A DNA stretch of 64,000 bases from Treponema maltophilum ATCC 51939. Lineage in GTDB: Bacteria; Spirochaetota; Spirochaetia; Treponematales; Treponemataceae. The position numbers and the translations under genes are program-made. Below are positions 36,283 to 44,750 of this stretch, piece after piece; the stretch's first letter is position 1; each line of letters starts with the position of its first letter. The notes under the pieces are model-generated. The model was given only the letters and a program-made list of their open reading frames with translations. It ran no database searches and was not told where the DNA came from. The DNA lies in the NCBI RefSeq assembly GCF_000413055.1, contig NZ_KE332518.1, positions 1,861,583 through 1,925,582 of the forward strand. Reading direction: 5' to 3'.

Positions 36283-37809
36283 TCAATCGGAAAATTTCGT
36301 GGCCAAACGCATAATCGATTCCTGCGTCGCATCCCGTTTGCCCAACACGCCGGTGAGCCGTCCGTTGCACAGCACCATAATGCGCTGCGACATGCCGATA
36401 AGCTCCGGCATTTCCGACGATACCATGATAATCGATTTGCCCTCGCGCACCAAATCGGCCATAATCATATAGATTTCGTATTTAGCGCCCACATCTATAC
36501 CGCGCGTCGGTTCGTCCATAATGAGGATATCCGGCAGCGTCATAAGCCAGCGGCTTACGATAACCTTTTGCTGGTTGCCGCCGGAAAGATTTTGTATCTG
36601 CGTTTCCATCGACGGCGTTTTTGTGCGGAGCAATAGGCTCAACCCGGAGGCCATCTTTTCCACTTCTTTGTGCTTAATAAGACCGAATTTATTCAAATAT
36701 TTTTTTTCGGTATTCGTCGTAACGGCGGCCATTGCCGTATTTTTCGTAATCGACAGCAAGGGGAAAATGCCCGTACCGCGACGGTCTTCGGTAATGAGTC
36801 CGATTTTATTTTTTATCGCATCGCGCGGCGATCTGATTTTTACCTTTTTGCCGTGAACGCTTATTTCGCCGACGACAACGTCGCGCAAGCCGAACAGGGC
36901 TTCAACCATCTCCGAGCGCTGAGCGCCGACCAAACCGCCTATGCCCAAAATTTCGGACTTGCGCAAATCGAAGCTGATGTCCTGAAACGAATGAGGATTC
37001 GGCGAAGAAAGATGTTCGACGCGCAAGCACACTTCACCCGGTTCCGTGTCGATCGACGGAAAGCGCTGGGTCGTTACGCGGCCGATCATCAAATTGATAA
37101 GCCGGTCTTCATTCAATTCGGAAGCCGGATAGGTTCCGACCACCGTTCCGTCGCGCATAACCGTTACCTCGTCGGCTATGCGGAATATTTCGTTCATGCG
37201 GTGCGATATATAGATAACTGCGACGCCCTTTGCGCGCAAGTCGTTTACGATTCTGAAAAGGTGCTCAACTTCTTTTTCCGACAGAGAAGAAGTCGGTTCG
37301 TCCATAACGACGACGGACGCCCCGTAAGAAACCGCTTTTGCGATTTCGCAGGTTTGCTGCGCCGAAATGGAAAGGTCGCACATTTTGCTCGACGGCGATA
37401 TCGGCATATTCAGTTCTTTTAAAAGAGTAGCCGTATCTTCGGTCATTTTGCGGTGGTCGAGCAGGGGCAGCGGCCCCTTTTTCAGCGGTTCCCGGCCGAG
37501 CCAGATATTTTCGGCGACCGTGCGCTGCGGAACGTTCGACAGTTCCTGATGAATCATCGAAATGCCGGCTTCGAGCGCGTCCTTTGCGTCGCGGAATTTT
37601 ACCTCTTTACCTTTAAATATGATTTTACCCTTGTCCGGATGATAGATGCCGAAAAGGCATTTCATGAGCGTCGATTTTCCCGCGCCGTTTTCACCCATAA
37701 AAGCGTGCACGGTTCCCGGCTTGACATTTATCGATACGTTATCGAGGGCAAGAACGCCGGGAAACTCTTTTGTTATACCCTCCATACGGAGAACATATTC
37801 GTCGTTCAT
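36283..37809 (-). CDS. RbsA-type sugar ABC ATPase (fucose operon)
   Basis: This ATPase of 508 residues has two ABC domains. The first carries MGENGAGKSTLMK and VVMDEPTSSLSEKE. The second carries the degenerate GLVGAQRSEMVE, then LSGGNQQKVIVSRW and ILIMDEPTRGID. It is closely similar in layout to the ATPase of the iol operon in this window. It is preceded by a 150-nt gap after the binding-protein gene that holds imperfect GC-rich inverted repeats. Confidence 0.93.
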   Translation of the reverse strand: MNDEYVLRMEGITKEFPGVLALDNVSINVKPGTVHAFMGENGAGKSTLMKCLFGIYHPDKGKIIFKGKEVKFRDAKDALEAGISMIHQELSNVPQRTVAENIWLGREPLKKGPLPLLDHRKMTEDTATLLKELNMPISPSSKMCDLSISAQQTCEIAKAVSYGASVVVMDEPTSSLSEKEVEHLFRIVNDLRAKGVAVIYISHRMNEIFRIADEVTVMRDGTVVGTYPASELNEDRLINLMIGRVTTQRFPSIDTEPGEVCLRVEHLSSPNPHSFQDISFDLRKSEILGIGGLVGAQRSEMVEALFGLRDVVVGEISVHGKKVKIRSPRDAIKNKIGLITEDRRGTGIFPLLSITKNTAMAAVTTNTEKKYLNKFGLIKHKEVEKMASGLSLLLRTKTPSMETQIQNLSGGNQQKVIVSRWLMTLPDILIMDEPTRGIDVGAKYEIYMIMADLVREGKSIIMVSSEMPELIGMSQRIMVLCNGRLTGVLGKRDATQESIMRLATKFSD

Positions 37810-37962
37810 TGGAATTCCTGTGGTCTTTTAAAAAAGGGCGGCGGCAAACCGACCGCTTCGTTTCGGCCGGCTTGCTGCCGAACGCTTCGGTTTTCCGGCG
37901 CTCGGCAGGCAATTCCGTCCTTCTTTTTTTTTACAATCCGCGTATTACAATTTGCATCCGCG

Positions 37963-39045
37963 TTATTTTACAATCGGTTTAAAGGGAACCAAAAAGCACT
38001 GATCCAAAATGGATGCATCCGTTACCGGATCTTCGCCGGTAACTTCTTTGGCGGCCGACAAACCGTCTTTGGTCGTATAACCGATCGCCGTACCTTTTGT
38101 TGCAACCTGATACACCAATTCGAAGGCCGTCGAGGACTGACCGATGGAATCCTGCAAAACGGTCGCGTACATTTTATTTTCGTTCATCGAGCGCACGCCC
38201 GTTTCCGTTCCGTCAACACCGAGAACGGGAACTTTAAGTACGGTGCCGTCGCCGTTCGTATCTTTTGTAACGTCGCTCGGATCGTCGGTGTATTTATTGG
38301 TCAACATCGATTCGATTGCGCCGAGCGCCATGTCGTCGTTTTGCGCAACGACAACGTTGAATTTGCCGTTGTGCGCGGCAAGCCATGCGTCCATTTTTTG
38401 CTGAGCTTCGCCGGCTCCCCAGTTTGCCGTATCTTCGGCAACCATGTTTACCGTATAACCGCGCGATGCAAGACCTTCAAGAACGCCCTTTCTGCGGTTT
38501 ACTTGTGCCGGATGTCCGAGCTGACCGTTTATGAGCAGCATATTGATTGTCTTTCCGGGCGCCTTATCGGGATAAGTTTTGAAATAATCGTCGATGATTT
38601 GAGCCTGAATGTCGCCTGCAACGCTTTCGGGCGACGAAGCGAGGAAAAAGGTTTTGCCCGTTTTTAATGCGGCAACCGAAGGCTGAATGTTTGAAAAAGC
38701 CGCGGCTCCACCTTTTGCGCCGATTGCCTTTGCCATTTGTTCGGTTGCAGCCGTATCCTGCGGAACGATGACAAAGTATTTAACGCCCTGCGTTAAAAGC
38801 GTGTTCAGCTGATCAAGCTGAGTCGCAACATCGCTGTTGCCGTCGAGCAGTTTCAGTTCGACATTGTTTTCATTTGCCAGTTTTTTTAAGTTGTCGGCAT
38901 AATCGCGCAAAAACGTTTCATTCAAATTGCGAATAAGGGCGCCCATAACGACCTTTCCGCCCGCAGCGCTTTTCTTTGCGCAGCCCGTCAACACCGTTCC
39001 CGCCATAAGAACGGAAAGTGCCAGCACCAAAGCAATTTTTTTCAT
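37963..39045 (-). CDS. RbsB-type sugar-binding lipoprotein (fucose operon)
   Basis: This solute-binding lipoprotein of 360 residues has the lipobox VLTGC (cysteine about residue 22). The fold is supported by MGALIRNLNETFLRDYADNLK, VKYFVIVPQDTAATEQM and AQNDDMALGAIESMLTNKY, with VLGVDGTETGVRSMNENK near the end. It is lipidated, unlike the iol binding protein. A small hairpin precedes the gene, and the gene follows fucU by 66 nt. The expected ligand is L-fucose. Confidence 0.9.
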   Translation of the reverse strand: MKKIALVLALSVLMAGTVLTGCAKKSAAGGKVVMGALIRNLNETFLRDYADNLKKLANENNVELKLLDGNSDVATQLDQLNTLLTQGVKYFVIVPQDTAATEQMAKAIGAKGGAAAFSNIQPSVAALKTGKTFFLASSPESVAGDIQAQIIDDYFKTYPDKAPGKTINMLLINGQLGHPAQVNRRKGVLEGLASRGYTVNMVAEDTANWGAGEAQQKMDAWLAAHNGKFNVVVAQNDDMALGAIESMLTNKYTDDPSDVTKDTNGDGTVLKVPVLGVDGTETGVRSMNENKMYATVLQDSIGQSSTAFELVYQVATKGTAIGYTTKDGLSAAKEVTGEDPVTDASILDQCFLVPFKPIVK

Positions 39046-39111
39046 AAAAACTCCTATTTAATTTATTTTGAGAATGTCCGGAAGCGATCGCCTTCAAACA
39101 TTCCGTAATAC

Positions 39112-39561
39112 CTACATACTCCAATGACTTGCAACCGGCACAACGCCTTTTTTTATAATAATATTTCCGTATTTTACCGTTTCGCCGCTAACGACTATCG
39201 CAAAGGCCGACTTTGAACGCTCATAAAACGCAAAGCGGTCGATGCGCGCAATCGCCGGCGCGTCCGGATAAATGTTTTTTATCGCCTTAAAGTAGGACGC
39301 TTCAACGGCCGGGTCGAGCGTGTCGCCCTTTGCCGCATTCATCATAACCAAAGGATCGTTTACATACGGATCTATATTTATAAGGCGCAAAATACCGTCC
39401 AACAACGCCGGAATCTTTATACCGTCAGCGCGCAAAACCCGCGCATTGCACGAATCGCCGGGATAAAACGCATCCGACAACACCAATTCATCGCCGTGGC
39501 CCATGCGGTGCAAAACGGAAATCAATTCCGGACTTATAACGGGCGAAACTCCGATCAGCAT
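39112..39561 (-). CDS. fucU: L-fucose mutarotase (RbsD/FucU family)
   Basis: This enzyme of 149 residues interconverts the alpha and beta anomers of L-fucose so that the isomerase receives the right form. The N-terminal PVISPELISVLHRMGHGDELVLSDAFYP, containing the catalytic histidine, is diagnostic. DRFAFYERSKSAFAIVVSGE near the end supports FucU over RbsD. It is the first gene of the operon, behind a promoter overlapped by a double operator. GGAGGAAGT precedes the ATG. Confidence 0.92.
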   Translation of the reverse strand: MLIGVSPVISPELISVLHRMGHGDELVLSDAFYPGDSCNARVLRADGIKIPALLDGILRLINIDPYVNDPLVMMNAAKGDTLDPAVEASYFKAIKNIYPDAPAIARIDRFAFYERSKSAFAIVVSGETVKYGNIIIKKGVVPVASHWSM

Positions 39562-39585
39562 ACTTCCTCCATAATATCGAGTTTG

Positions 39586-39616
39586 TGTAAACGATTACAC
39601 CGTGTAATCGTTTACA
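39586..39616. promoter_or_regulatory. Doubled LacI-type operator of the fucose operon
   Basis: A perfect 31-bp palindrome has arms TGTAAACGATTACAC and GTGTAATCGTTTACA around one C. Each arm is itself close to the 14-bp LacI-family operator TGTAAACGTTTACA. It lies 5 nt downstream of the -10 box of the fucU promoter, a position that blocks transcription when bound. Confidence 0.88.
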
Positions 39617-39621
39617 TACTC

Positions 39622-39650
39622 ATAATCGCACTGAAATTCGAATCTGTCAA
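39622..39650 (-). promoter_or_regulatory. Promoter of the fucose operon
   Basis: On the minus strand TTGACA (39650-39645), a 17-nt spacer and GATTAT (39627-39622) lie 61 nt upstream of the fucU ATG. The start of transcription would fall inside the operator palindrome. Confidence 0.75.
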
Positions 39651-39745
39651 GAAAATTCTTTTGCAAAAATCACACGGAACCGCATGTTTTTGTTCAAAAT
39701 AATACAGAAGACGATCTGAAATTTGCAGCACGTCGTACATATATA

Positions 39746-39774
39746 TTGCCTCTTTTTGTCGGTTTGAATATAAT
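39746..39774 (+). promoter_or_regulatory. Promoter giving a probable leaderless nucleotide-cyclase mRNA
   Basis: TTGCCT (39746-39751), a 17-nt spacer and a perfect TATAAT (39769-39774) are followed by only 7 nt before the ATG at 39782. Transcription would begin at or next to the start codon. Confidence 0.65.
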
Positions 39775-39781
39775 CGGGCGG

Positions 39782-40531
39782 ATGGATCCTAAAGATATAA
39801 AAAGCCTTGCCTTCGGTGCCCGGGAAAACGGCACTGTCGAATTGGACAGTTCAACCCTTGCCGGATTGAAAAAAATGCCGATCGATATTTTTGACAACGT
39901 TTATCTGGGAGAAACCAAGCCCGATGCATTGATTTTGTGTATCGATGTGCGCGGTTTCAGCAATTTTTTATGTTCGCACGACGAAAAAGTCGTTTTTTCG
40001 CTCATAACGTCGTTTACGTCGAATTTCCTTTCGTGCGTAAATCAATTCGGTGTCGGCTGTTCCTATTACAAACTGCTCGGCGACGGCGCCCTCGTCATTT
40101 GGGACAAAACCGACGCCAAAACTTTAAGCGAAGCCATTACCGTCTTTGAAATGTACACCGAATTTACGCGCGACGAATTGTTTAAGCCCTACCCCGAACT
40201 CGGCTTGGGCGGCGCCCTTGTAAAAGAAGAAGTATACAAATACGAGATTTCGGCCGAAGCTTCGCTTTTAAAATACCGCGATTATGTCGGCTACGGCATA
40301 AACCTCGCATGCAGGCTTCAGGGGCTTGCCGCAAAATCAAAGCTCATTTTGAACGAAAAGCTCGTAAACCTGAACGTATTTAAAACGTCCGCAAAAGACA
40401 CGCCGACTCTTATGGAAGAACTGGCGCGTTTAAAAGGCATCAGACCCGAAGATAAAGAAAAAGTATATTTTTATACGGGGATCAAACAAAACAACGCTTT
40501 CGGAATTACGAAACACAGCTACGACCGATAG
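39782..40531 (+). CDS. Class III adenylate/guanylate cyclase-like protein
   Basis: This protein of 249 residues has one cyclase homology domain. The metal-binding motif is ILCIDVRGFSNF (D55), the second metal region is KLLGDGALVIW (D101), and YVGYGINLACRLQGLA carries the asparagine and arginine of the active site. These residues suggest an active cyclase making cAMP or cGMP; substrate choice is uncertain. No membrane or sensor domain is seen. The ATG has no Shine-Dalgarno sequence and lies directly after a TATAAT box. A TTG 36 nt upstream is part of the -35 box. The 3' end overlaps the convergent GNAT gene by 13 nt. Confidence 0.82.
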   Translation: MDPKDIKSLAFGARENGTVELDSSTLAGLKKMPIDIFDNVYLGETKPDALILCIDVRGFSNFLCSHDEKVVFSLITSFTSNFLSCVNQFGVGCSYYKLLGDGALVIWDKTDAKTLSEAITVFEMYTEFTRDELFKPYPELGLGGALVKEEVYKYEISAEASLLKYRDYVGYGINLACRLQGLAAKSKLILNEKLVNLNVFKTSAKDTPTLMEELARLKGIRPEDKEKVYFYTGIKQNNAFGITKHSYDR

Positions 40532-41028
40532 TCCGCGGTTTTTTGGTAAGCAAGGCGCTCGCTTCCGTCGGCAAGAAAAATTATTCCGCAATAGGTAAAG
40601 CCGTGCTTTTCCAGCAAATGCCGCATGGGAATGTTGTCCCGGTGCGTGTCGATCCGTATGTTTTGAACGGCGGCAAAGCACCATTGCAGGCAAAAAGCGG
40701 CAATTCCGCACTTCGGCACGGCGACCGCAAGCCGGTGAATAAGGCCGTAGGGTTCATCGTTCAGCCATGCGCCGCGTATGGACGCATAAGAAGGTTCGTT
40801 TTCCACGGCAAAATAAAAAGTACCCGCAATACAATCGCCGGCAAGACATACGTAGCTTGAACCTTTTTGCATGTCGCGCGCAAGTTGATCGCGTCCGGGA
40901 TAGCCGTTTTTCCATTGGCCGGGATTTCCCGTACTGCGCATGTAAGCGCGCGCCGTTTCGTATATGGCAAGAATTCGCTCCGTGTCCGCCGGCTGCGCTT
41001 TACGTATCGTTTTTTGCAAATCCGTCAT
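40519..41028 (-). CDS. GNAT-family N-acetyltransferase
   Basis: This protein of 169 residues starts with IRKAQPADTERILAIYETARAYM. GLIHRLAVAVPKCGIAAFCLQW takes the place of the acetyl-CoA loop, and IDTHRDNIPMRHLLEKHGFTYCGII is the C-terminal GNAT motif. The target is unknown. The ATG overlaps the stop codon of the TPR gene (ATGA), so the two are translated together. Confidence 0.85.
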   Translation of the reverse strand: MTDLQKTIRKAQPADTERILAIYETARAYMRSTGNPGQWKNGYPGRDQLARDMQKGSSYVCLAGDCIAGTFYFAVENEPSYASIRGAWLNDEPYGLIHRLAVAVPKCGIAAFCLQWCFAAVQNIRIDTHRDNIPMRHLLEKHGFTYCGIIFLADGSERLAYQKTADYRS

Positions 41029-42230
41029 TTAGCGAACAAATCCAGATTTTCTTCGATTTCGGCCGTAAGATCGCCGTTTTTTACGAATTCGGCTTTCGCG
41101 TCCTTTGCCTTTGCGGCCGCTTTTTCTTTATCGCCGAGTTCGTGCAGCGAGTATGCGTAATGATACAACAGGTTTTGCCGCGCCTTACCCGATTCTGCAT
41201 ACGTCTTTAAGCACGCCTCGAAAAAATCCGGCAGCCATTTTTCCGTGCCGGCATTAAAATATTCCCGCATAATCATTTGCGGCGCGGCGGGATTTTCGGG
41301 TGCAAAGGCAAACAGTTTTTCGGAGGCTTTTAAAGTTTCTTTTTTATTTTTTTGCGCCGCATACAAGGCGATTGTTCTTTGCACAATCCGGTAATCTTTG
41401 GGGAAACGCTTTTCGGCGGTTTTAAGAAAGTTTTCGGCCTTTTTATAATTCTTCAAACCGAGGCAGCTGTCGGTACACACGAGGTACGAGTCTGACTGAT
41501 ATTCGGGCTCGTCTTTGTATCCTTCAATGCTTTTTTCCGCATATTGCAGCGCGGAGGCAAAATCATTCTTTCGCAAACAAATTGCGCCGAGGTTAAAATA
41601 ATCGTTCACGGAAAGCTCAAAGCCCGCTTCGATTTTCTTTTTATATATTTTTTCGGCATTCGTTAAGTCGACACTTCTATAATACGCGAGCGCCAGCACG
41701 CTTAAAGAGTGCCCGTCATAGCAGTTTTTATCGAAGGCTTTTTGCAAATATTCGATTGTCTTTTGTACCAGTTCTTCTTCGGACAAAAGCCATTGATTCC
41801 GATAGCGTAAAAGAACGTCATCGTAATACAAGCCGAGCGCGTAATTCAAAACGGGCTTGTCGCCGTTTTTCTTTTTAAACTCTTCGACGGCTTTAACCGG
41901 ATCGAACATTACCAGCGAATAGGAACCGCCTCCCGAACGCACATCGTAGAGCGTTTCGCCTTTTTTAAGATTTCTAAATGCGAACATTTGATGCATCATG
42001 CTTTGAGCAAAATAATTGATTGCAATTTCGATTTTTTTTGCAAGTACGAATTCGTCATCGAGCGCGTTGAGAGCCCCGAACGCCGATTCATATTGTTCTT
42101 TTTGAATAAGGTCGTCCGCTTTTTTAAGCAAAACTTGCGTATCGGCCGGAGCGAGGTCATACGGACTTTTTTGCGCAAAAACGAGCGCGGCGCACAACAA
42201 GGCAAAAACCGCCGCAGCGAATCTTTTCAT
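41025..42230 (-). CDS. Exported TPR-repeat protein (hypothetical)
   Basis: This protein of 401 residues has a signal peptide over 1-19 (ALLCAALVFAQ). The rest is helical with tetratricopeptide-like units, for example YNALGLYYDDVLLRYRN-like segments, GHSLSVLALAYYRSVDLTNAEK, DYFNLGAICLRKNDFASALQYA and DYRIVQRTIALYAAQKNKKE. It is probably a periplasmic scaffold or part of an envelope complex. GGGAG precedes the ATG. It forms a two-gene unit with the GNAT gene. Positions 42231-42410 upstream hold no gene. Confidence 0.75.
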   Translation of the reverse strand: MKRFAAAVFALLCAALVFAQKSPYDLAPADTQVLLKKADDLIQKEQYESAFGALNALDDEFVLAKKIEIAINYFAQSMMHQMFAFRNLKKGETLYDVRSGGGSYSLVMFDPVKAVEEFKKKNGDKPVLNYALGLYYDDVLLRYRNQWLLSEEELVQKTIEYLQKAFDKNCYDGHSLSVLALAYYRSVDLTNAEKIYKKKIEAGFELSVNDYFNLGAICLRKNDFASALQYAEKSIEGYKDEPEYQSDSYLVCTDSCLGLKNYKKAENFLKTAEKRFPKDYRIVQRTIALYAAQKNKKETLKASEKLFAFAPENPAAPQMIMREYFNAGTEKWLPDFFEACLKTYAESGKARQNLLYHYAYSLHELGDKEKAAAKAKDAKAEFVKNGDLTAEIEENLDLFAK

Positions 42231-42410
42231 AGTATACTCCCTTCATAATAATATTCGGTACAAACCAACCACACATGGACCGCCGTATAAAAGCGCCCGG
42301 CTATAGCGTAACACTGTTTGAAGTATAGCGCAACGAAGAACGGCTGTAAACGGAAGTGTGAGAAAGCGGATGGATGCCCGCATTTTCATGCGCCCCGTTT
42401 GCGCGGCGCT

Positions 42411-42725
42411 TTAGAGCAGCAGCATGTAAATGATTGTTCCGCCGAAGATGCTGATCATGGCGTTCCCTTTGTATATATGCGCCGCAACGGTAAAAGCGAT
42501 TGCCGCCAATGCGGGAAGGAACGACGAACGCTGCGAAAAATCGATATCCTTTAAAGTGTATAAAATAAGCAGCGTGATAACGAGCGGCGGAAGATATTTG
42601 CCGATGTAGCGGAATAAATCGGGTGCGTGTCCTTTCGAAAATAAAACGAATGAAAATGCTCTGGTGCAAAAAATAATCAGCGCCATAACCGGAATCGCAA
42701 TAAAGACTTCTTTCAGCGTAAGCAT
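42411..42725 (-). CDS. azlD: AzlD-family branched-chain amino-acid transport subunit
   Basis: This small membrane protein of 104 residues has about four helices (EVFIAIPVMALIIFCTRAFSFVLF, LVITLLILYTLKDI, FLPALAAIAFTVAAHIYKGN, ISIFGGTIIYMLLL). It is the usual partner of AzlC in export of branched-chain amino acids. Its ATG at 42725 is 5 nt after the azlC stop codon. A longer upstream frame runs antisense-like through azlC and is rejected. Confidence 0.88.
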   Translation of the reverse strand: MLTLKEVFIAIPVMALIIFCTRAFSFVLFSKGHAPDLFRYIGKYLPPLVITLLILYTLKDIDFSQRSSFLPALAAIAFTVAAHIYKGNAMISIFGGTIIYMLLL

Positions 42726-42730
42726 AAGCC

Positions 42731-43423
42731 TTACTCCCCTATTTTCTTTTCGACCGGTTTGCGCAGCAGCACTAAAAGCGTCATGCCCAAGGCAAGCGAT
42801 GTTACCAGCATTTTTCCGGGACCGAACACGACAAGCGCAATTACGCCTGCAAAAACGCCGATCAAAGGCGGCCACGGGTTCTTAGACGTTTTAAGCTGAT
42901 CTATAAGCAGTACGATAAACAGCAGCGTAAGGGCGAAATCCACTCCTTTGAGCGGAAAAGGAATCCATACGCCCAACAGGGCGCCGAGCAGGCTGCCCAG
43001 TACCCAATAGAACTGATTCAGCGCGGCGACCGAAGCGTACCACTGCCCCTTCGAGGCGTTGGGCGGAACGGCGGCCGATGTTAAAAGCGCGTAGGTTTCG
43101 TCGGTCAGCGCGAAGATTAAATACGGTTTGTATGTGCCCGTGCCGGCAAATTTCTCGGAAAGAGAAAGTCCGTATACGATGTGACGTATGTTTACCGCAA
43201 GCGTCGTCAGCGCTATGGCCGGAAGCGAAGCGCCCGACGCGAATAAGCCGACCGCCGCATATTGTCCCGCGCCGGCATACATTATGATGCTCATAATCGG
43301 AGCCGTATACCACGGATAGCCTGCCTGAGTTATCATAAGCCCGAACGGGATTCCGATCGCAATATATCCGAAAAAAACGGGAAGCGTCAGCTGCACCGAT
43401 TTAAAAAAAAGTCCGCGATCCAT
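42731..43423 (-). CDS. azlC: AzlC-family branched-chain amino-acid permease
   Basis: This inner-membrane protein of 230 residues opens with VFFGYIAIGIPFGLMITQAGYPWYT, the AzlC hallmark. IMYAGAGQYAAVGLF and ALTTLAVNIRHIVYGLSL follow, as does FALTDETYALLTS. With AzlD it exports branched-chain amino acids or analogues. The ATG at 43423 has no Shine-Dalgarno sequence and lies 7 nt after a TATACT box, suggesting a leaderless mRNA. Confidence 0.92.
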   Translation of the reverse strand: MDRGLFFKSVQLTLPVFFGYIAIGIPFGLMITQAGYPWYTAPIMSIIMYAGAGQYAAVGLFASGASLPAIALTTLAVNIRHIVYGLSLSEKFAGTGTYKPYLIFALTDETYALLTSAAVPPNASKGQWYASVAALNQFYWVLGSLLGALLGVWIPFPLKGVDFALTLLFIVLLIDQLKTSKNPWPPLIGVFAGVIALVVFGPGKMLVTSLALGMTLLVLLRKPVEKKIGE

Positions 43424-43430
43424 AAGCGGA

Positions 43431-43459
43431 AGTATACCACGTTTTATTTCCCTTGACCA
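43431..43459 (-). promoter_or_regulatory. Promoter of azlCD
   Basis: On the minus strand TGGTCA (43459-43454), a 17-nt spacer and TATACT (43436-43431) are followed by 7 nt and the azlC ATG. Confidence 0.55.
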
Positions 43460-43501
43460 TAAGGTAAAAATATGGCACACTTGCACGCGGAGGTGCTGCC
43501 G

Positions 43502-43735
43502 ATGGTTGCGCTTATTGTAGGTTTACTGCTTATAGCTTTTACCGTAATTGCCGCCCTGCCGTCCGTATTGGGCTGGGGACCGGAAATCGTGTTGTTTTTA
43601 AAGGGTTTTCTTCCTTTCTTTACCGCGTTCGTGGGAATCATCGCACTGTTTATCGGGATTGCCGATATCAAAGATAAAAACGAAGCAAAAAAAGAAGAAG
43701 CGGCGTCGAAACAGCAGGAATCCAAGACCGAATAA
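43502..43735 (+). CDS. Hypothetical small membrane protein
   Basis: This protein of 77 residues has two helices (VALIVGLLLIAFTVIAALPSV and FLPFFTAFVGIIALFIGIADI) and a charged tail KDKNEAKKEEAASKQQESKTE. The ATG at 43502 follows GGAGG by 8 nt; an ATG at 43472 is possible with a weaker site. It sits before the ribosomal operon. Function is unknown. Confidence 0.6.
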   Translation: MVALIVGLLLIAFTVIAALPSVLGWGPEIVLFLKGFLPFFTAFVGIIALFIGIADIKDKNEAKKEEAASKQQESKTE

Positions 43736-43759
43736 AATTGACGCCGAATAAAACGGCGC

Positions 43760-43789
43760 TTGACACGGCATTGCAAAAAGTGCTATCAT
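43760..43789 (+). promoter_or_regulatory. Promoter of rplM-rpsI
   Basis: TTGACA (43760-43765), an 18-nt spacer and TATCAT (43784-43789) give a strong promoter about 125 nt upstream of rplM. Confidence 0.75.
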
Positions 43790-43796
43790 ATAACTC

Positions 43797-43913
43797 CCGT
43801 ATATCTGTGTTTTTTCCGTATCAGTATGGGTTTGCTCGCCCGATGCGGAAAAGAAGCGGTTTACCGGATGCACGGTTGCGCCGCTTTGAAGATTTTTTAT
43901 GTAAGGTATATTC
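43797..43913 (+). promoter_or_regulatory. Structured leader of rplM, possible L13 autoregulatory RNA
   Basis: The leader can form TTTTCCG/CGGAAAA around an inner GGG/CCC stem, then a second hairpin AAGCGG/CCGCTT with ACCG/CGGT inside. In other bacteria L13 represses its own operon through such a leader. The match here is only at the level of position and general shape. Confidence 0.4.
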
Positions 43914-44342
43914 ATGAAAACGATTTACATTAATGAAAAAGACTGTGTCCGAAACTGGTATCTTATCGATGCCGCAGACAAACCGCTCGGACGCGTTGCG
44001 GTAAAAGCCGCTTCTTTTTTGCGCGGCAAAAACAAGGTTACGTTTACTCCGAATCAGGAAATGGGTGATTTTCTCGTCATTATCAATGCCGAAAAAGTTG
44101 CCGTGTCCGGTATGAAATTCCGGGATAAAATGTACTATCATCACAGCGGCTATGTCGGCGGCATGAAGGCTCATAATTTCGAAAAGACAATCGAGCGGCA
44201 TCCCGAAGATCCGCTTATGATTGCGATAAAGGGTATGCTTCCGAAAGGACCTTTGGGACGGAAAATGCTTAAAAACGTAAAAGTATATGCGGGATCCGAA
44301 CATCCCCATGCAGCCCAGCATCCTCAAGTTTTGGAAATATAA
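43914..44342 (+). CDS. rplM: Ribosomal protein L13
   Basis: This large-subunit protein of 142 residues has the diagnostic stretches NWYLIDAADKPLGRVA, GDFLVIINAEKVAVSG and ERHPEDPLMIAIKGMLPKGPLGRKML, and ends in HAAQHPQVLEI. Length is normal. It is followed 13 nt later by rpsI in the conserved rplM-rpsI pair. A weak AAGG site precedes the ATG. Confidence 0.97.
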   Translation: MKTIYINEKDCVRNWYLIDAADKPLGRVAVKAASFLRGKNKVTFTPNQEMGDFLVIINAEKVAVSGMKFRDKMYYHHSGYVGGMKAHNFEKTIERHPEDPLMIAIKGMLPKGPLGRKMLKNVKVYAGSEHPHAAQHPQVLEI

Positions 44343-44355
44343 TTAGGAGTCTATT

Positions 44356-44748
44356 GTGATAAAGAATCTTGCAATCGGAACAGGAAGAAGGAAAACCGCC
44401 GTTGCCCGCGTTTTTGTCCGCGACGGCTCGGGCAAAGTTACCGTAAACGGAAAGGATCTGGACAAATATTTTGCGACCCCCGAACAGGCGAAAATCGCAC
44501 GCCAGCCGTTAATGGTTACCGCGAGCGAAAATAAATACGACATTCTTATACACGTCATCGGCGGCGGTTTGAACGGTCAAGCCGGAGCCTGCCTGCACGG
44601 TTTGGCTCGCGCATTGACGCAGATAGACCAGGCGAATTATTCCGCCTTAAAAGCAAACGGTTTTCTCACGCGCGATTCCCGCATGACCGAGCGCAAAAAG
44701 TACGGTCAGCGCGGCGCTCGCCGAAGATTCCAGTTCAGCAAGCGTTAA
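44356..44748 (+). CDS. rpsI: Ribosomal protein S9
   Basis: This small-subunit protein of 130 residues begins NLAIGTGRRKTAVARVFVRDGSG, has GGGLNGQAGACLHGLARAL, and ends in the invariant RKKYGQRGARRRFQFSKR tail that reaches the ribosomal P site. The start at 44356 is read as GTG or TTG-like by position (GTGATAAAGAATC), preceded by TTAGGAGTC. It is co-transcribed with rplM and recX. Confidence 0.97.
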   Translation: MIKNLAIGTGRRKTAVARVFVRDGSGKVTVNGKDLDKYFATPEQAKIARQPLMVTASENKYDILIHVIGGGLNGQAGACLHGLARALTQIDQANYSALKANGFLTRDSRMTERKKYGQRGARRRFQFSKR

Positions 44749-44750
44749 TT

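Noticed and set aside
37453-38667. 404-codon open frame on the plus strand
   Set aside because: It is antisense to the fucose-operon ATPase and binding-protein genes, a GC-bias shadow.
42301-42669. 122-codon frame overlapping azlD
   Set aside because: It is a shadow of azlD with no ribosome site or homology-like text.
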